A DNA stretch of 64,000 nt from Streptomyces sp. HUAS YS2. Its GTDB lineage: Bacteria > Actinomycetota > Actinomycetes > Streptomycetales > Streptomycetaceae. The notes beneath the pieces were generated by a model. That model made no database searches and was not told the DNA's origin. It saw nothing but the letters and a program-made list of their open reading frames with translations. Positions 40,609 to 48,249 of the stretch are shown here, piece by piece (within the stretch, counting starts at the first letter, position 1; every line of letters begins with the position of its first letter). Both the position numbers and the translations under genes were made by a program. The stretch is taken from contig NZ_CP137573.1 in NCBI RefSeq assembly GCF_033343995.1, forward strand, positions 2,823,001-2,887,000, read 5' to 3'.

Positions 40609-40929
40609 TCAGCCGTTCTGCGGCGGCAGAGCGGCGATGAAGGGGTGGTCGCGCTCGATGAGGCCGAGCTTCGAGGCACCACCGGGCGAACCGAGGTCGT
40701 CGAAGAACTCGACGTTCGCCTTGTAGTAGTCCTTCCACTCCTCGGGAGTGTCGTCCTCGTAGAAGATCGCCTCGACCGGGCACACCGGCTCACAGGCCCC
40801 ACAGTCGACGCATTCGTCCGGGTGGATGTACAAGGACCGCTGGCCCTCGTAGATGCAGTCGACGGGGCACTCCTCGATGCACGCCTTGTCCTTGACGTCG
40901 ACACAAGGCTGCGCGATGACGTAGGTCAC
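40609..40929 (-). CDS. fdxA: Seven-iron ferredoxin
   Basis: A 106-residue small electron carrier with one 3Fe-4S and one 4Fe-4S cluster. The cysteine pattern is clear: CVDVKDKACIEECPVDC for the first half and CVDCGACEPVCPVEA for the second. The C-terminal extension (EEWKDYYKANVEFFDDLG, in part) is typical of actinobacterial FdxA/FdxC. GTG at 40929 follows AGGAGGAACGACAGC. It is divergent from the GNAT gene. Partners are not given by the locus. Confidence 0.95.
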   Translation of the reverse strand: MTYVIAQPCVDVKDKACIEECPVDCIYEGQRSLYIHPDECVDCGACEPVCPVEAIFYEDDTPEEWKDYYKANVEFFDDLGSPGGASKLGLIERDHPFIAALPPQNG

Positions 40930-41043
40930 GCTGTCGTTCCTCCTCGGTAGGGCTGGCTCTGCGCGGGAGCGCGGCGTCGTCGATGCCCGCCCCTAGTATC
41001 TCCGTTCTTGGAGACGATCCGAACAGGAGGGGCGGAGAGAGCC

Positions 41044-42048
41044 GTGGAAATCGTCGGCGGAGGGCGTCTTGAGGTTCGCATTACTGGCTCTGACGTGGGA
41101 AAACGCGTCTCCGTCCGCTATCTGACACACTCCGCGGGGACCGACGCGACCTTCGCTGACGCCGTCGGCGTTCTCGTATCGTGGGACGCGGGTGTGGTCG
41201 TGATCACACGACGGACCGGCGAGAGCGTCCGCATCCCGGAATCGTCGCTGGTCGCGGGCAAGGTCGTGCCCGCCGCGCCGGCCCGCCGCCGGGGTCCCGC
41301 GACCTCCTTCCAGGAGCTCGCCCGGGTCACCGCCCGGGCCTGGCAGCCGGTGGAGAGCGAGCCGCTCGGCGAGTGGACGCTGCGGGCCGCGTCCGGGTTC
41401 ACCCGGCGGGCCAACTCGGTGCTTCCGCTCGGGGATCCGGGCATGGAGCTGGACGCGGCGCTGGCGCGGGTGCGCGACTGGTACGCGGCCCGGGACCTGC
41501 CCGCGTTCGTCCAGGCCGCGACCGGGGCGGAGGGCACGCAGGAGCTGCTCTGCGCCGAGCTGGAGAAGCGCGGCTGGCGGTCGGACGTCACGGCGGAGGT
41601 ACGGATCGGGGGCCTCGCGCCGGTCGCGGACCTGGACGACTCCGAGGTATCGGCCGTACGGCTCGACCGGACCGTCGACGAGCCCTGGCTGCGGCGCTAC
41701 CAGCGGTCCGCCGCGCCGGGACCCCATGTGCTCCAGGTACTGCACAGCGGCCCGAGTGTGTGGTTCGCGTCCGTACCGGGCACGGAAGACATACCGGCGG
41801 CGATCGGACGTTGTGTGGTCGACGGCCGCTGGGCCGGTTTCATGGCGGTGGAGGTCGCTCCGGAGCATCGCCGGCAGGGGCTGGCCACAGCGGTCATGGC
41901 CGCGCTCGCCCGGCGGGCGCTGGACGAGGGCGCGTCGGCCGCCTGGCTCCAGGTGGAGACGGACAACGGCGGCGCTCGCGCGATGTACGAGGGGATGGGC
42001 TTCCAGGTCCATCACCACTATCACCACTACCGAGCGGCGGAGGCGTGA
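41044..42048 (+). CDS. GNAT family N-acetyltransferase
   Basis: A 334-residue protein in two parts. The N-terminal region (VEIVGGGRLEVRITGSDVG, then SVRIPESSLVAGKVV) looks like a small beta-barrel. The C-terminal GNAT fold has the acetyl-CoA loop APEHRRQGLATAVM and motif LQVETDNGGARAMYEGMGF. GTG at 41044 is preceded by GGAGGGGCGGAGAG; a TTG at 41008 is upstream but lacks that support. TAGTAT at 40993-40998 is a likely -10. It overlaps the following gene by 4 nt. Acetyl acceptor is unknown. Confidence 0.88.
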   Translation: MEIVGGGRLEVRITGSDVGKRVSVRYLTHSAGTDATFADAVGVLVSWDAGVVVITRRTGESVRIPESSLVAGKVVPAAPARRRGPATSFQELARVTARAWQPVESEPLGEWTLRAASGFTRRANSVLPLGDPGMELDAALARVRDWYAARDLPAFVQAATGAEGTQELLCAELEKRGWRSDVTAEVRIGGLAPVADLDDSEVSAVRLDRTVDEPWLRRYQRSAAPGPHVLQVLHSGPSVWFASVPGTEDIPAAIGRCVVDGRWAGFMAVEVAPEHRRQGLATAVMAALARRALDEGASAAWLQVETDNGGARAMYEGMGFQVHHHYHHYRAAEA

Positions 42049-42875
42049 CCGACTGGGGCCAGGAGTTCGCGGAGGAGGCCCGGACCGAGCGGCCGGACCT
42101 CGCGCGGCTCTGCCTGCTCGTCGGCGCGGCGCTCGATCCGGACGTGACGCAGGCGGACCTGGACGAGGCCGAGATCGAGCTGGACCGGCTCTCCGGGCTG
42201 CTGCCGTACGGCGCCCGCCCGCCGCGGGCGTGGGCGGCGGCGCTGGGCGAACTGCTCGGCGCCCGGGAGGGCTTCCACGGCGTGTCCGCGGACTACCAGC
42301 GGCTGGAGTCCTCGCTGCTGCACCACGTGCTGCGGCGCCGGCGCGGCTTGCCGATCCTGCTGTCGGTCGTCTGGATGGAGGTCGCCCGGCGGGCCGGGGC
42401 GCCGGTGTACGGGGTGGCCCTGCCCGGGCACTTCGTGGTCGGCATCGGCGACCCGCACGCCCCGATGCCGGAGCAGGTCCTCACGGACCCGTTCGCCGGG
42501 GGCCGGGGCATGACCGGGACGGACGCGGAGCTGCTGGTGGCCGGGGCGACGGGCGAGACCCTCGACCCGTCGATGCTGCTGCCGGCGGACCCGCTGGACA
42601 TCGTCCGCCGGATCCTGAACAACATCCGCTCCTGGGCGGCCCCGCGCCCCGAGCGCTCGGACGTGGCGCTCATCGCCCTGGACCTGGCCCTGCTGCTCCC
42701 CTCCCACCCGGCCCACCTCCGCTACGAGCGGGCGCAACTGCTGGTGCGGCGGGGCGACTTCCTGACGGGGGCGGCGGAACTGGAGTTGTACGCGGAGGTC
42801 GTCTCCGCCGTCGAGCCGACCGCGGCGGACCGCATCCGCAGCCGGGCCCGGGCGGCCCGCGCGATGCTGAACTAG
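42045..42875 (+). CDS. SirB1/transglutaminase-like family protein
   Basis: A 276-residue cytoplasmic protein of the SirB1 (transglutaminase-like plus TPR) type. The sequence LHHVLRRRRGLPILLSVVWME and ALPGHFVVGIGD are diagnostic, including the H/Y/D-like pseudo-triad; a catalytic Cys is not obvious, so peptidase/transglutaminase activity may be lost. The C-terminus (ALLLPSHPAHLRYERAQLL, in part) forms TPR-like helices. It starts with GTG overlapping the GNAT stop (GTGA), so expression is coupled. Function unknown. Confidence 0.85.
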   Translation: MTDWGQEFAEEARTERPDLARLCLLVGAALDPDVTQADLDEAEIELDRLSGLLPYGARPPRAWAAALGELLGAREGFHGVSADYQRLESSLLHHVLRRRRGLPILLSVVWMEVARRAGAPVYGVALPGHFVVGIGDPHAPMPEQVLTDPFAGGRGMTGTDAELLVAGATGETLDPSMLLPADPLDIVRRILNNIRSWAAPRPERSDVALIALDLALLLPSHPAHLRYERAQLLVRRGDFLTGAAELELYAEVVSAVEPTAADRIRSRARAARAMLN

Positions 42876-42914
42876 CGCGGACGCCCCGGTCTCGACGTTG
42901 TGCGTCGCGGCGTC

Positions 42915-43814
42915 TCAGCGGCGGCCGAGGAACTCCGCGATCCGGGAGAAGCCGTCCGTGCCGTGGCCCAGGGCCACGGTCCGGCGGGCCAGGCCCTCGG
43001 CGGCCCGCATCACGCTCGCGTCGATGCCGTGGGACTCGGAGGCGTGCACGATGTGCGCCATGGACGAGACCGCCGAGGTCAGCGGATTGCCCTCGCCGGA
43101 GAAGGAGCCGCTCTCCAGGTCCTCGGCGAACTCCTGGAACAGCGGCGGCAGGATCGCGCCGATGCCCTGCGCGAACGGGACCAGTTCGGCCGGCTTCACG
43201 CCCTCCGCGCCCGCCACGGCGAGGGCGTGCATGTAGCCCGTCATCGCCGTCCAGAAGATGTCGAGCAGCGCGACGTCGTACGCGGCGGCCCGGCCGATGT
43301 CCTCGCCGAGGTGGGTGTGCGTACCGCCCAGGGCGTCGAGCACCGGGCGCTGCGCGCGGTACAGCTCCTCCGGGCCGCTGTGGATGAACACCGCGTCGGG
43401 CGTGCCGATGCTCGGCGTCGGCGTCATGATCGCGCCGTCCAGATAGGCGATGCCGTGCTCGGCGGCCCAGCGTCCGGTGTCGCGGGCCCGTTCGGGGATG
43501 TCCGCGGTCAGGTTGAGCAGCGTGCGGCCCTTGAGCCCGGCGGTGACCTCGGCCCGGCGCAGCACGGCGTCCGCGGCGTCGTAGTTGACCACGCAGACCA
43601 CGTTGAGCGGACTGGCGGCGACGGCCTCCGCGGCGCTGCCGGCCCCGATCGCGCCCTGCTCGATCAGTTCGCGGTCCCGGCCGGGCGTGCGGTTCCACAC
43701 GGTGGTGCGCACCCCGGCGGCGACGAACGCCCCGGCCAGCGCCCGGCCCATGGGGCCGAGCCCGATCACGGTGACGGCGGGACGGTCGGAGAGGGGGTGG
43801 CTGGAAGAAGACAT
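42915..43814 (-). CDS. NAD(P)-dependent oxidoreductase, imine-reductase-like
   Basis: A 299-residue protein of the 6-phosphogluconate dehydrogenase/beta-hydroxyacid dehydrogenase fold. The Rossmann motif is GLGPMGRALAGAF (about 17-29), followed by VWNRTPGRD, which favours NADPH. The C-terminal helices (DIFWTAMTGYMHALAVAG) and the loop EDIGRAAAYDVALLD resemble imine reductases. The Lys of true 6PGDH is replaced in this region. ATG at 43814. It is divergent from the HxlR regulator 71 nt away, which probably controls it. Substrate unknown. Confidence 0.88.
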   Translation of the reverse strand: MSSSSHPLSDRPAVTVIGLGPMGRALAGAFVAAGVRTTVWNRTPGRDRELIEQGAIGAGSAAEAVAASPLNVVCVVNYDAADAVLRRAEVTAGLKGRTLLNLTADIPERARDTGRWAAEHGIAYLDGAIMTPTPSIGTPDAVFIHSGPEELYRAQRPVLDALGGTHTHLGEDIGRAAAYDVALLDIFWTAMTGYMHALAVAGAEGVKPAELVPFAQGIGAILPPLFQEFAEDLESGSFSGEGNPLTSAVSSMAHIVHASESHGIDASVMRAAEGLARRTVALGHGTDGFSRIAEFLGRR

Positions 43815-43885
43815 GACGGAACTCCCTTGTACGGAGGGCGATGGCAGAGTGGTGCACGAGACGACCGAGGAACGGGGAGACCCGC

Positions 43886-44236
43886 ATGACGCGCAGCAGG
43901 GCCCAGGACACCGAGGTGTGCGGAGTGAGCGCGGCCGTCGCGGTGGTCGACGGCAAGTGGAAGACGCTGCTGCTCTGGCTGCTCGAATCCGGACCGCACC
44001 GGCCCGGCGAACTGCGTCGGAGGATCCCCGGGATCAGCGAGAAGGTGCTGACCCAGGCGTTGCGGGAGATGGAGTCGGACGGTCTGGTGCACCGCGAGGT
44101 GCACGACGTGATGCCGCCGAAGACCGTCTATTCGCTGACCGGCGAGGGCCGCGAACTCTCCGTGGCGCTGGCTCCGTTGTCCGACTGGGGCCACCGCCGG
44201 CTGGACCGGCTCGCCAGGGAGCGCGCCGCGTCCTGA
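43886..44236 (+). CDS. HxlR-type helix-turn-helix regulator
   Basis: A 116-residue winged-helix regulator. It has the HxlR hallmark CGVSAAVAVVDGKWKTLLLWLL, then GELRRRIPGISEKVLTQALREME (in part) as recognition helix and HREVHDVMPPKTVYSLT wing. Cys at residue about 10 could sense electrophiles or thiol stress as in HxlR/HypR relatives. ATG at 43886 follows GGGGAGACCCGC; the longer ATG at 43841 adds an unlike N-terminus. It is divergent from the imine-reductase-like gene and probably represses or activates it. Confidence 0.9.
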   Translation: MTRSRAQDTEVCGVSAAVAVVDGKWKTLLLWLLESGPHRPGELRRRIPGISEKVLTQALREMESDGLVHREVHDVMPPKTVYSLTGEGRELSVALAPLSDWGHRRLDRLARERAAS

Positions 44237-44325
44237 GGCGTCCGGGGCCGGCGCCTCTTCGATCTCCTTTCCGTTCCGTTCCTTCGGACGCCTTCAGCCT
44301 CTCCCGGCGCGGCGACGGCGACAAG

Positions 44326-44345
44326 TACCCACAAAAAAGTGGGTA
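44326..44345. promoter_or_regulatory. Inverted repeat TACCCAC-A6-GTGGGTA
   Basis: A perfect 7-bp inverted repeat with an A6 loop between the convergent HxlR and SRPBCC genes. It could be a weak bidirectional terminator or a protein-binding palindrome; there is no U-tract on either side. Confidence 0.45.
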
Positions 44346-44353
44346 TGCGGCGG

Positions 44354-44806
44354 CTAGCGCACGTCCGCCTCGATCGCGGCCTTGATGCGCTGCCCGAAGG
44401 CCGGGGCGTCCTTGCGGGCGGCGCCGACGGCCAGGCCCACGAGGAGCTTGCCGAGGCCGTGGCCCTCCAGGACGTTGTGGATGCGGACGCGCGTCCCGCC
44501 GTTCGGGAGCGGTTGCAGGTCGTAGCCGCCCTCGCCGGCCGTCACGAGGTTCTTCGACACCTCGGCCCAGCGCATCGACCGCGGCGGGTCGAAGGCGGTG
44601 ACCCGGAACTCCCGCGAGGTCTTCATCCCCGCGTCCTTCACCGTGCTGCGGAACACCGTGCCGACCGCCGTCGGCGACTCCGGGACCCTCTCGATCCGGA
44701 GCACGCGGGGACTGAACCGCGGGTCGTTGCGCCCGTCGGCGAGGTACGTGAACACCTCGTCGATGCCGCGGTCGACCTCGACCGTCGCCTCGAACTGTCC
44801 GGACAT
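44354..44806 (-). CDS. SRPBCC family protein
   Basis: A 150-residue START/Bet v1-fold protein. The beginning (FEATVEVDRGIDEVFTYLAD) and RRVTAFDPPRSMRWAEV-like strands (here EFRVTAFDPPRSMRWAE) are typical, as is LQPLPNGGTRVRIHN. The cavity should bind a hydrophobic ligand; no catalytic residues are evident, so cyclase or transport roles cannot be told apart. It stands alone in its direction between the HxlR gene and the toxin-antitoxin pair. Confidence 0.86.
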   Translation of the reverse strand: MSGQFEATVEVDRGIDEVFTYLADGRNDPRFSPRVLRIERVPESPTAVGTVFRSTVKDAGMKTSREFRVTAFDPPRSMRWAEVSKNLVTAGEGGYDLQPLPNGGTRVRIHNVLEGHGLGKLLVGLAVGAARKDAPAFGQRIKAAIEADVR

Positions 44807-44932
44807 GCCACTCCTCGGGGTCGCGAGCCGACTCCCTCCAGAGTGGACGGCCCGCCCGGCCCGCGCACGCCGGACGGGTTCAGTAGTGGCCCGTGGTCAG
44901 CACGCGGCCGGGGCGGGCACCCGGGGTGGCTG

Positions 44933-45178
44933 TCAGCGCAGGCGCCCGAGATGGATGACGCTGACGCGGACCTGCTGGTCGCTGATCTCGTACATCACGC
45001 GGTAGCGGCCGACGTGGATGCGCAGCACGTCGGTACTGCCGAACGAGCCGTCCGGGCGGGGATTGTCAGCAAGGTGGTCGACGGCGGTGAACACCAGCCT
45101 CACGCCCTCGGGGTCGTCCTTGGCGAACCGCTCCGCCTGGACAAGGGCCTCCGGCTCCCAGACGACCTCGTAGCTCAC
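44933..45178 (-). CDS. RelE/ParE-family toxin
   Basis: An 81-residue toxin of the type II RelE/ParE superfamily: YEVVWEPEALVQAERFAK at the start, LADNPRPDGSFGSTDVLRIHVGRYRVMYEI as the core (in part) and VIHLGRLR at the end. RelE-like members cut ribosome-bound mRNA; ParE-like ones poison gyrase. The GRYRVMYEI arginines fit both. It overlaps the upstream antitoxin by 4 nt (ATGA), the classic order antitoxin then toxin. Confidence 0.9.
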   Translation of the reverse strand: MSYEVVWEPEALVQAERFAKDDPEGVRLVFTAVDHLADNPRPDGSFGSTDVLRIHVGRYRVMYEISDQQVRVSVIHLGRLR

Positions 45179-45435
45179 GCCTCACCCTCGCCGAACACGC
45201 GCCGGTACGCCTCGTCGTGCCGGACGCCGGCGTTCTCGCCCCGGGCCTCGCGCGCCCGATAGGCGGCGAGAGCTCGCAGCTCCTCGAGCTCCAGGGCGTC
45301 GGCAGGGCTGACCAGTACGGCGACGGTCTGCCCGTGGTCGGTGATGGCGACCGGCTCACGGGTCGCGCTGACCTCGCGCGCGATGGCGCCCAGGCGGGCG
45401 CGGGCTTCCACGATCGAGTACGCCCTCTCCGTCAT
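45175..45435 (-). CDS. Phd/YefM-family antitoxin
   Basis: An 86-residue antitoxin. The N-terminal dimer/DNA-binding part (YSIVEARARLGAIAREVSA, VAITDHGQTVAVLVSP) is typical Phd/YefM; the C-terminal helical tail (RAREARGENAGVRHDEAYRRVF, in part) should wrap the toxin. ATG at 45435 begins the domain; the longer frame upstream is unrelated. It is expected to autoregulate the pair. The pair is 11 nt downstream of the hypothetical gene ending at 45446. Confidence 0.9.
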   Translation of the reverse strand: MTERAYSIVEARARLGAIAREVSATREPVAITDHGQTVAVLVSPADALELEELRALAAYRAREARGENAGVRHDEAYRRVFGEGEA

Positions 45436-45445
45436 GCACACCAGG

Positions 45446-46087
45446 TTACGGAAGTGTGCACTTCTCCACCATCGAACAGGCGCGCAGCATCGCCGGCAGG
45501 TCGCGCGGCTCGCCGTCCGTACGGGGGCCCAGGCGCTCCAGCAGGTCCGGGGTGACGGCGCCCGCCTCTGCGGCGTCCAGGAGCTCGGCACGGGTCGGGC
45601 CGTCGCCCTTCCCGACGCTGTCGAGCATCAGCAACAGAAGCCCGTCGCGCTCCACGAAGCGGCTCATGCCGCAGTCCAGGCCGTCGTCGTCCAGGTCGTC
45701 GGGGTACGGGGCGCGGGCCCACGCCGCGTTCTCGTACCAGTAGACGCAGCCGAGCTCGTTGCCCTTGAGCCGGTCGCGCAGCTCCTCGTACGGGAGCCAG
45801 TCCGGGCCGCCCGCGAGCATGTCGATCGGCGTGTCGTGCCACTTCACGCCGCTCGACTCGTCCTCGCCGTACAGCACGTACCGGCCGCCCCCGAGCGGCG
45901 AGAACGTCCACCACGTGCAGCCGCCGTCGTCGAGGTGCAGTCCCTCGTCGTCGATCCAGGCGCCGCTGGGGTACCGGTCGGTCTCCTTGGCGCTCGTCGC
46001 CTCCAGTACGGCGACCAAGGCCCAGCGGGCCCACAGCACGTCCGCCGGCGGAAGGTCCCCCGGCAGCCCCGGACGGTGAATGGTCAT
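45446..46087 (-). CDS. Hypothetical acidic protein
   Basis: A 213-residue soluble, acidic protein rich in Trp and Asp (ARWALVAVLEATSAKETDRYPSG in part; WWTFSPLGGGRYVLYGEDESSGVKWHDTP). It ends with LERLGPRTDGEPRDLPAMLRAC. No signal peptide. ATG at 46087 follows GGGGGCGCATC; the longer frame from 46159 is less likely. The beta-rich, Trp-containing pattern resembles SMI1/KNR4-like immunity proteins only faintly, so I leave it unassigned. It lies next to the toxin-antitoxin pair in an accessory area. Confidence 0.65.
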   Translation of the reverse strand: MTIHRPGLPGDLPPADVLWARWALVAVLEATSAKETDRYPSGAWIDDEGLHLDDGGCTWWTFSPLGGGRYVLYGEDESSGVKWHDTPIDMLAGGPDWLPYEELRDRLKGNELGCVYWYENAAWARAPYPDDLDDDGLDCGMSRFVERDGLLLLMLDSVGKGDGPTRAELLDAAEAGAVTPDLLERLGPRTDGEPRDLPAMLRACSMVEKCTLP

Positions 46088-46344
46088 GATGCGCCCCCGT
46101 ACGCCGTTGTCCCGATCGTGATCGCGGCAACCATACGGCGCACCGCCGGAACGCCCCACGCCGACCGTCCGCCACGTGCGCCGCGTCCGCCGCGTCCGCG
46201 AAGATCACCAGCGCGTACGCCGGGGCGCGCGAGCGGACTGCGAACGACTCCACCGCACCCGTGCGGGGGCCTTCGGAGAACGAGGCCAGGGGCATATGAC
46301 CAGTGCAATCCACCCCACTCGCCCTCCGTCCTCGGGAGCCGCCC

Positions 46345-46725
46345 GTGCCGCCCAACGTCCTCAGACTCCTCGCCCCGCCCGCTCTCGCCGCCGCACTCCT
46401 CCTCGCGACAGCCACGGCAGCCGATTCCGCGACCGCCGCCCCACGCGGTTACGACCGCTGCCCCAGCGGACACTTCTGCCTCTTCAGCGAGTACGACGGC
46501 AACGGCGCCATCGCCACGTTCCGCTTCGGCAGTCCAAATCTCGCCGACCAGAACTTCGACGACCTGGCCATGTCGTACGCCAACAACACCGACAGCGTGT
46601 GGTGCACCTACGGCGACTACAACTACAGCAAGGCGCAGCTGCACAGCGGCTGGGAGGCCCACACCGCGGACAGCCTCTGGGAGCTGCACAGCTTCGTCAG
46701 CTCGGTCAGGAAGGGGCAGTGCTGA
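46345..46725 (+). CDS. Secreted peptidase-inhibitor I36-like protein
   Basis: A 126-residue exported protein. The signal peptide (RLLAPPALAAALLLATATAADSATAA) is followed by a gamma-crystallin-like domain: RCPSGHFCLFSEYDGNGAIATF, NTDSVWCTYGDYNYS and ending VSSVRKGQC. Four to five cysteines would form disulfides. This matches the I36 (SMPI) family of secreted metallopeptidase inhibitors. GTG at 46345 has GGGAGC upstream; the frame continues to 46303. It overlaps the next gene by one base (TGATG). Confidence 0.82.
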   Translation: MPPNVLRLLAPPALAAALLLATATAADSATAAPRGYDRCPSGHFCLFSEYDGNGAIATFRFGSPNLADQNFDDLAMSYANNTDSVWCTYGDYNYSKAQLHSGWEAHTADSLWELHSFVSSVRKGQC

Positions 46726-47117
46726 TGAAGACTTACAAGACCAGGTACGCCGGCCTTGCAGCCGTCCTCACCGCGTTCCTGCTCCCGCTGGGCACCGCGC
46801 CGGCCGCATCGGCGCCGACGGGCCTCAACGACTGCCCGGAGTACCGCGTCTGCATCTACGCGGCGCCCAACTTCGAAGGACAGCCCTACGTCTACATGCT
46901 CCCCGGCGGTCGGGAATGCGTGGACACCCGCGAAGGCAGTTCCTACTTCAACAACATGCTCGACACCGTGCGGGTATGGGAGTTCAGCAACTGCACGGGC
47001 CGCTCGGAGCTCGTGGGACCGGGAGGAACCGGCAACGCGACCACCTTCACCTACGACGCGGTGAACGCGGAGTACTGCGGAGGTTCGTGTCCGCGCGTCA
47101 CCTCCGGCAAGCGCTGA
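46725..47117 (+). CDS. Second secreted I36-like inhibitor in tandem
   Basis: A 130-residue exported protein with a signal peptide (RYAGLAAVLTAFLLPLGTAPAASA) and an I36-like domain: DCPEYRVCIYAAPNFEG, LPGGRECVDTREGSSYFNNML, WEFSNCTGRSELVG and a final CGGSCPRV. It shares the fold with the preceding gene but not detailed sequence, so it looks like an old duplication. ATG at 46725 shares bases with the previous stop (TGATG), coupling translation. The end is followed by the IS element 30 nt downstream. Confidence 0.82.
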   Translation: MKTYKTRYAGLAAVLTAFLLPLGTAPAASAPTGLNDCPEYRVCIYAAPNFEGQPYVYMLPGGRECVDTREGSSYFNNMLDTVRVWEFSNCTGRSELVGPGGTGNATTFTYDAVNAEYCGGSCPRVTSGKR

Positions 47118-47147
47118 ACAGCGCCGCCCGCCCCACCGGCACCCCTA

Positions 47148-48034
47148 GGTCGTGTCCGGAAAGTCATGGGAGCCAGAGTCGGAGGCAGGCGAGGGTGACC
47201 ATGGCTTGGTAGTGGACGGCGCGTTTGTCGTAGCGGGTGGCCAGGGCCCGGTTCTGCTTGAGCCGGCTGAAACAGCGTTCGACAACGTTGCGGCGCCGGT
47301 AGGCGGTCCGGTCGAGGCGGCAGCGGGTCTCGCCGCGGCGGATGCGCCCGTTGATCTGGTCGATCCGCTCCGGGATCGTGCAGGCGATCCCGCGTCGCCT
47401 CAGGTAGGCCCGGATCTTGCGGGCCGAGTAGCCCTTGTCTGCGACCACGCGCTGGGGCCGGGTCCGGGGCCTGCCGGGCCCCGGCCGGGCGACGCGGATC
47501 CGGTCCATGACCGCCTCGAACTGGGTGCAGTCGTTGACGTTCCCGCCGGTCAGGGTGAAGGCCAGTGGCCGGCCCTGGCCGTCGCAGGCCAGGTGGATCT
47601 TGCTGGTCAGCCCGCCGCGTGATCGGCCGAGTGCCTCGCCTTCCCAGGGCCCCCTTTTCGGGCCCCGGCCGCATGCTGATGCGCGCGGACCGTGGTCGAG
47701 TCCACGCAGACGATCGACCAGTCGACGGTCCCGACGGCGTCGGAGTGCTGCTGGACGTGGGCCAGCAGCCGGTCCCAGGTGCCGTCGGCGGACCAGTGCC
47801 GGAAGCGTTCGTAGACCGTCTTCCACGGCCCGTACCGCTCGGGCAGGTCACGCCAGGCGGCCCCGGTGGACAGCTTCCAAAGGATCCCGTTGACCACCTG
47901 GCGCCGGTCCCGCACGGGCCGGCCCATACGGCCCGGCGCCAGCAACGGAGCGATCAACGCCCACGACTCATCCGTCAGTTCATGTCGACGCACCACAAAC
48001 GGAGTAACGAGCCAACAACTTTACGGACACGGCC
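47148..48034. mobile_element. IS5-family insertion sequence (IS427-like group)
   Basis: An 887-bp element with near-perfect terminal inverted repeats: GGTCGTGTCCGGAAAGT on the left against GGCCGTGTCCGTAAAGT on the right (15 of 17 identical). Both ends are flanked by CTAG (47145-47148 and 48034-48037 including the terminal base), consistent with a TA (or CTAG) target duplication. It carries one transposase in two overlapping frames and appears intact. Confidence 0.9.
47164..47996 (-). CDS. IS5-family transposase, orfA-orfB with predicted -1 frameshift
   Basis: Two overlapping frames encode a DDE transposase. The first (47996-47607, HELTDESWALIAPLLAPG, IVCVDSTTVRAHQHAAG) carries the N-terminal part and the first catalytic Asp. 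The second (ending 47164) carries GGLTSKIHLACDGQG, VVADKGYSARKIR with the second Asp, and VVERCFSRLKQNR with the Glu. The frames meet at a run AAAAGGGGG (minus strand; 47658-47650), where a A_AAA_GGG slip by -1 would join them into about 277 residues. This is the usual expression route in this IS group. GTG start at 47996. Confidence 0.9.
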
Positions 48035-48249
48035 TAGCCGAGATCCCCGCACTTGACCGCGCCGACGAACGGCGCCCAGGCCATGGCGGGGAAGACGAGC
48101 GCGGGGCCGGTGGGGTTCTTGCTGTCCCGAACGGGGACGCGGGCGGGGCGGGCGGCGTCGTCGACTTCGAGGCATTCGCCACTGCTGCCGCCGCTGTACG
48201 AGGACTTCCGCCAGTCAGTCAGTGCCGAGGCGTCAGGGATGCTGGTCAT
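48034..48249 (-). CDS. DUF397 protein
   Basis: A 71-residue protein of the DUF397 family, seen only in Actinobacteria next to DUF5753 regulators. The motif WRKSSYSGGSSGECLEV at the N-terminus and VPVRDSKNPTGPALVFP are diagnostic. ATG at 48249 overlaps the regulator stop by 17 nt. Its TAG stop codon coincides with the IS target site, so the IS lies exactly at its 3' end. DUF397 proteins pair with XRE regulators and may act as modulators of them; several belong to conserved WhiJ-like systems in Streptomyces. Confidence 0.88.
   Translation of the reverse strand: MTSIPDASALTDWRKSSYSGGSSGECLEVDDAARPARVPVRDSKNPTGPALVFPAMAWAPFVGAVKCGDLG

Noticed and set aside
47164..47996. Transposase as a frameshifted pseudogene.
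   Set aside because: The two frames meet at an A_AAA_GGG slippery run as expected for programmed frameshifting, and all catalytic motifs are intact.
48034..48249. DUF397 gene truncated by the IS element.
   Set aside because: The length and C-terminus look normal for the family, and the stop codon belongs to the target site, so the protein is probably intact.
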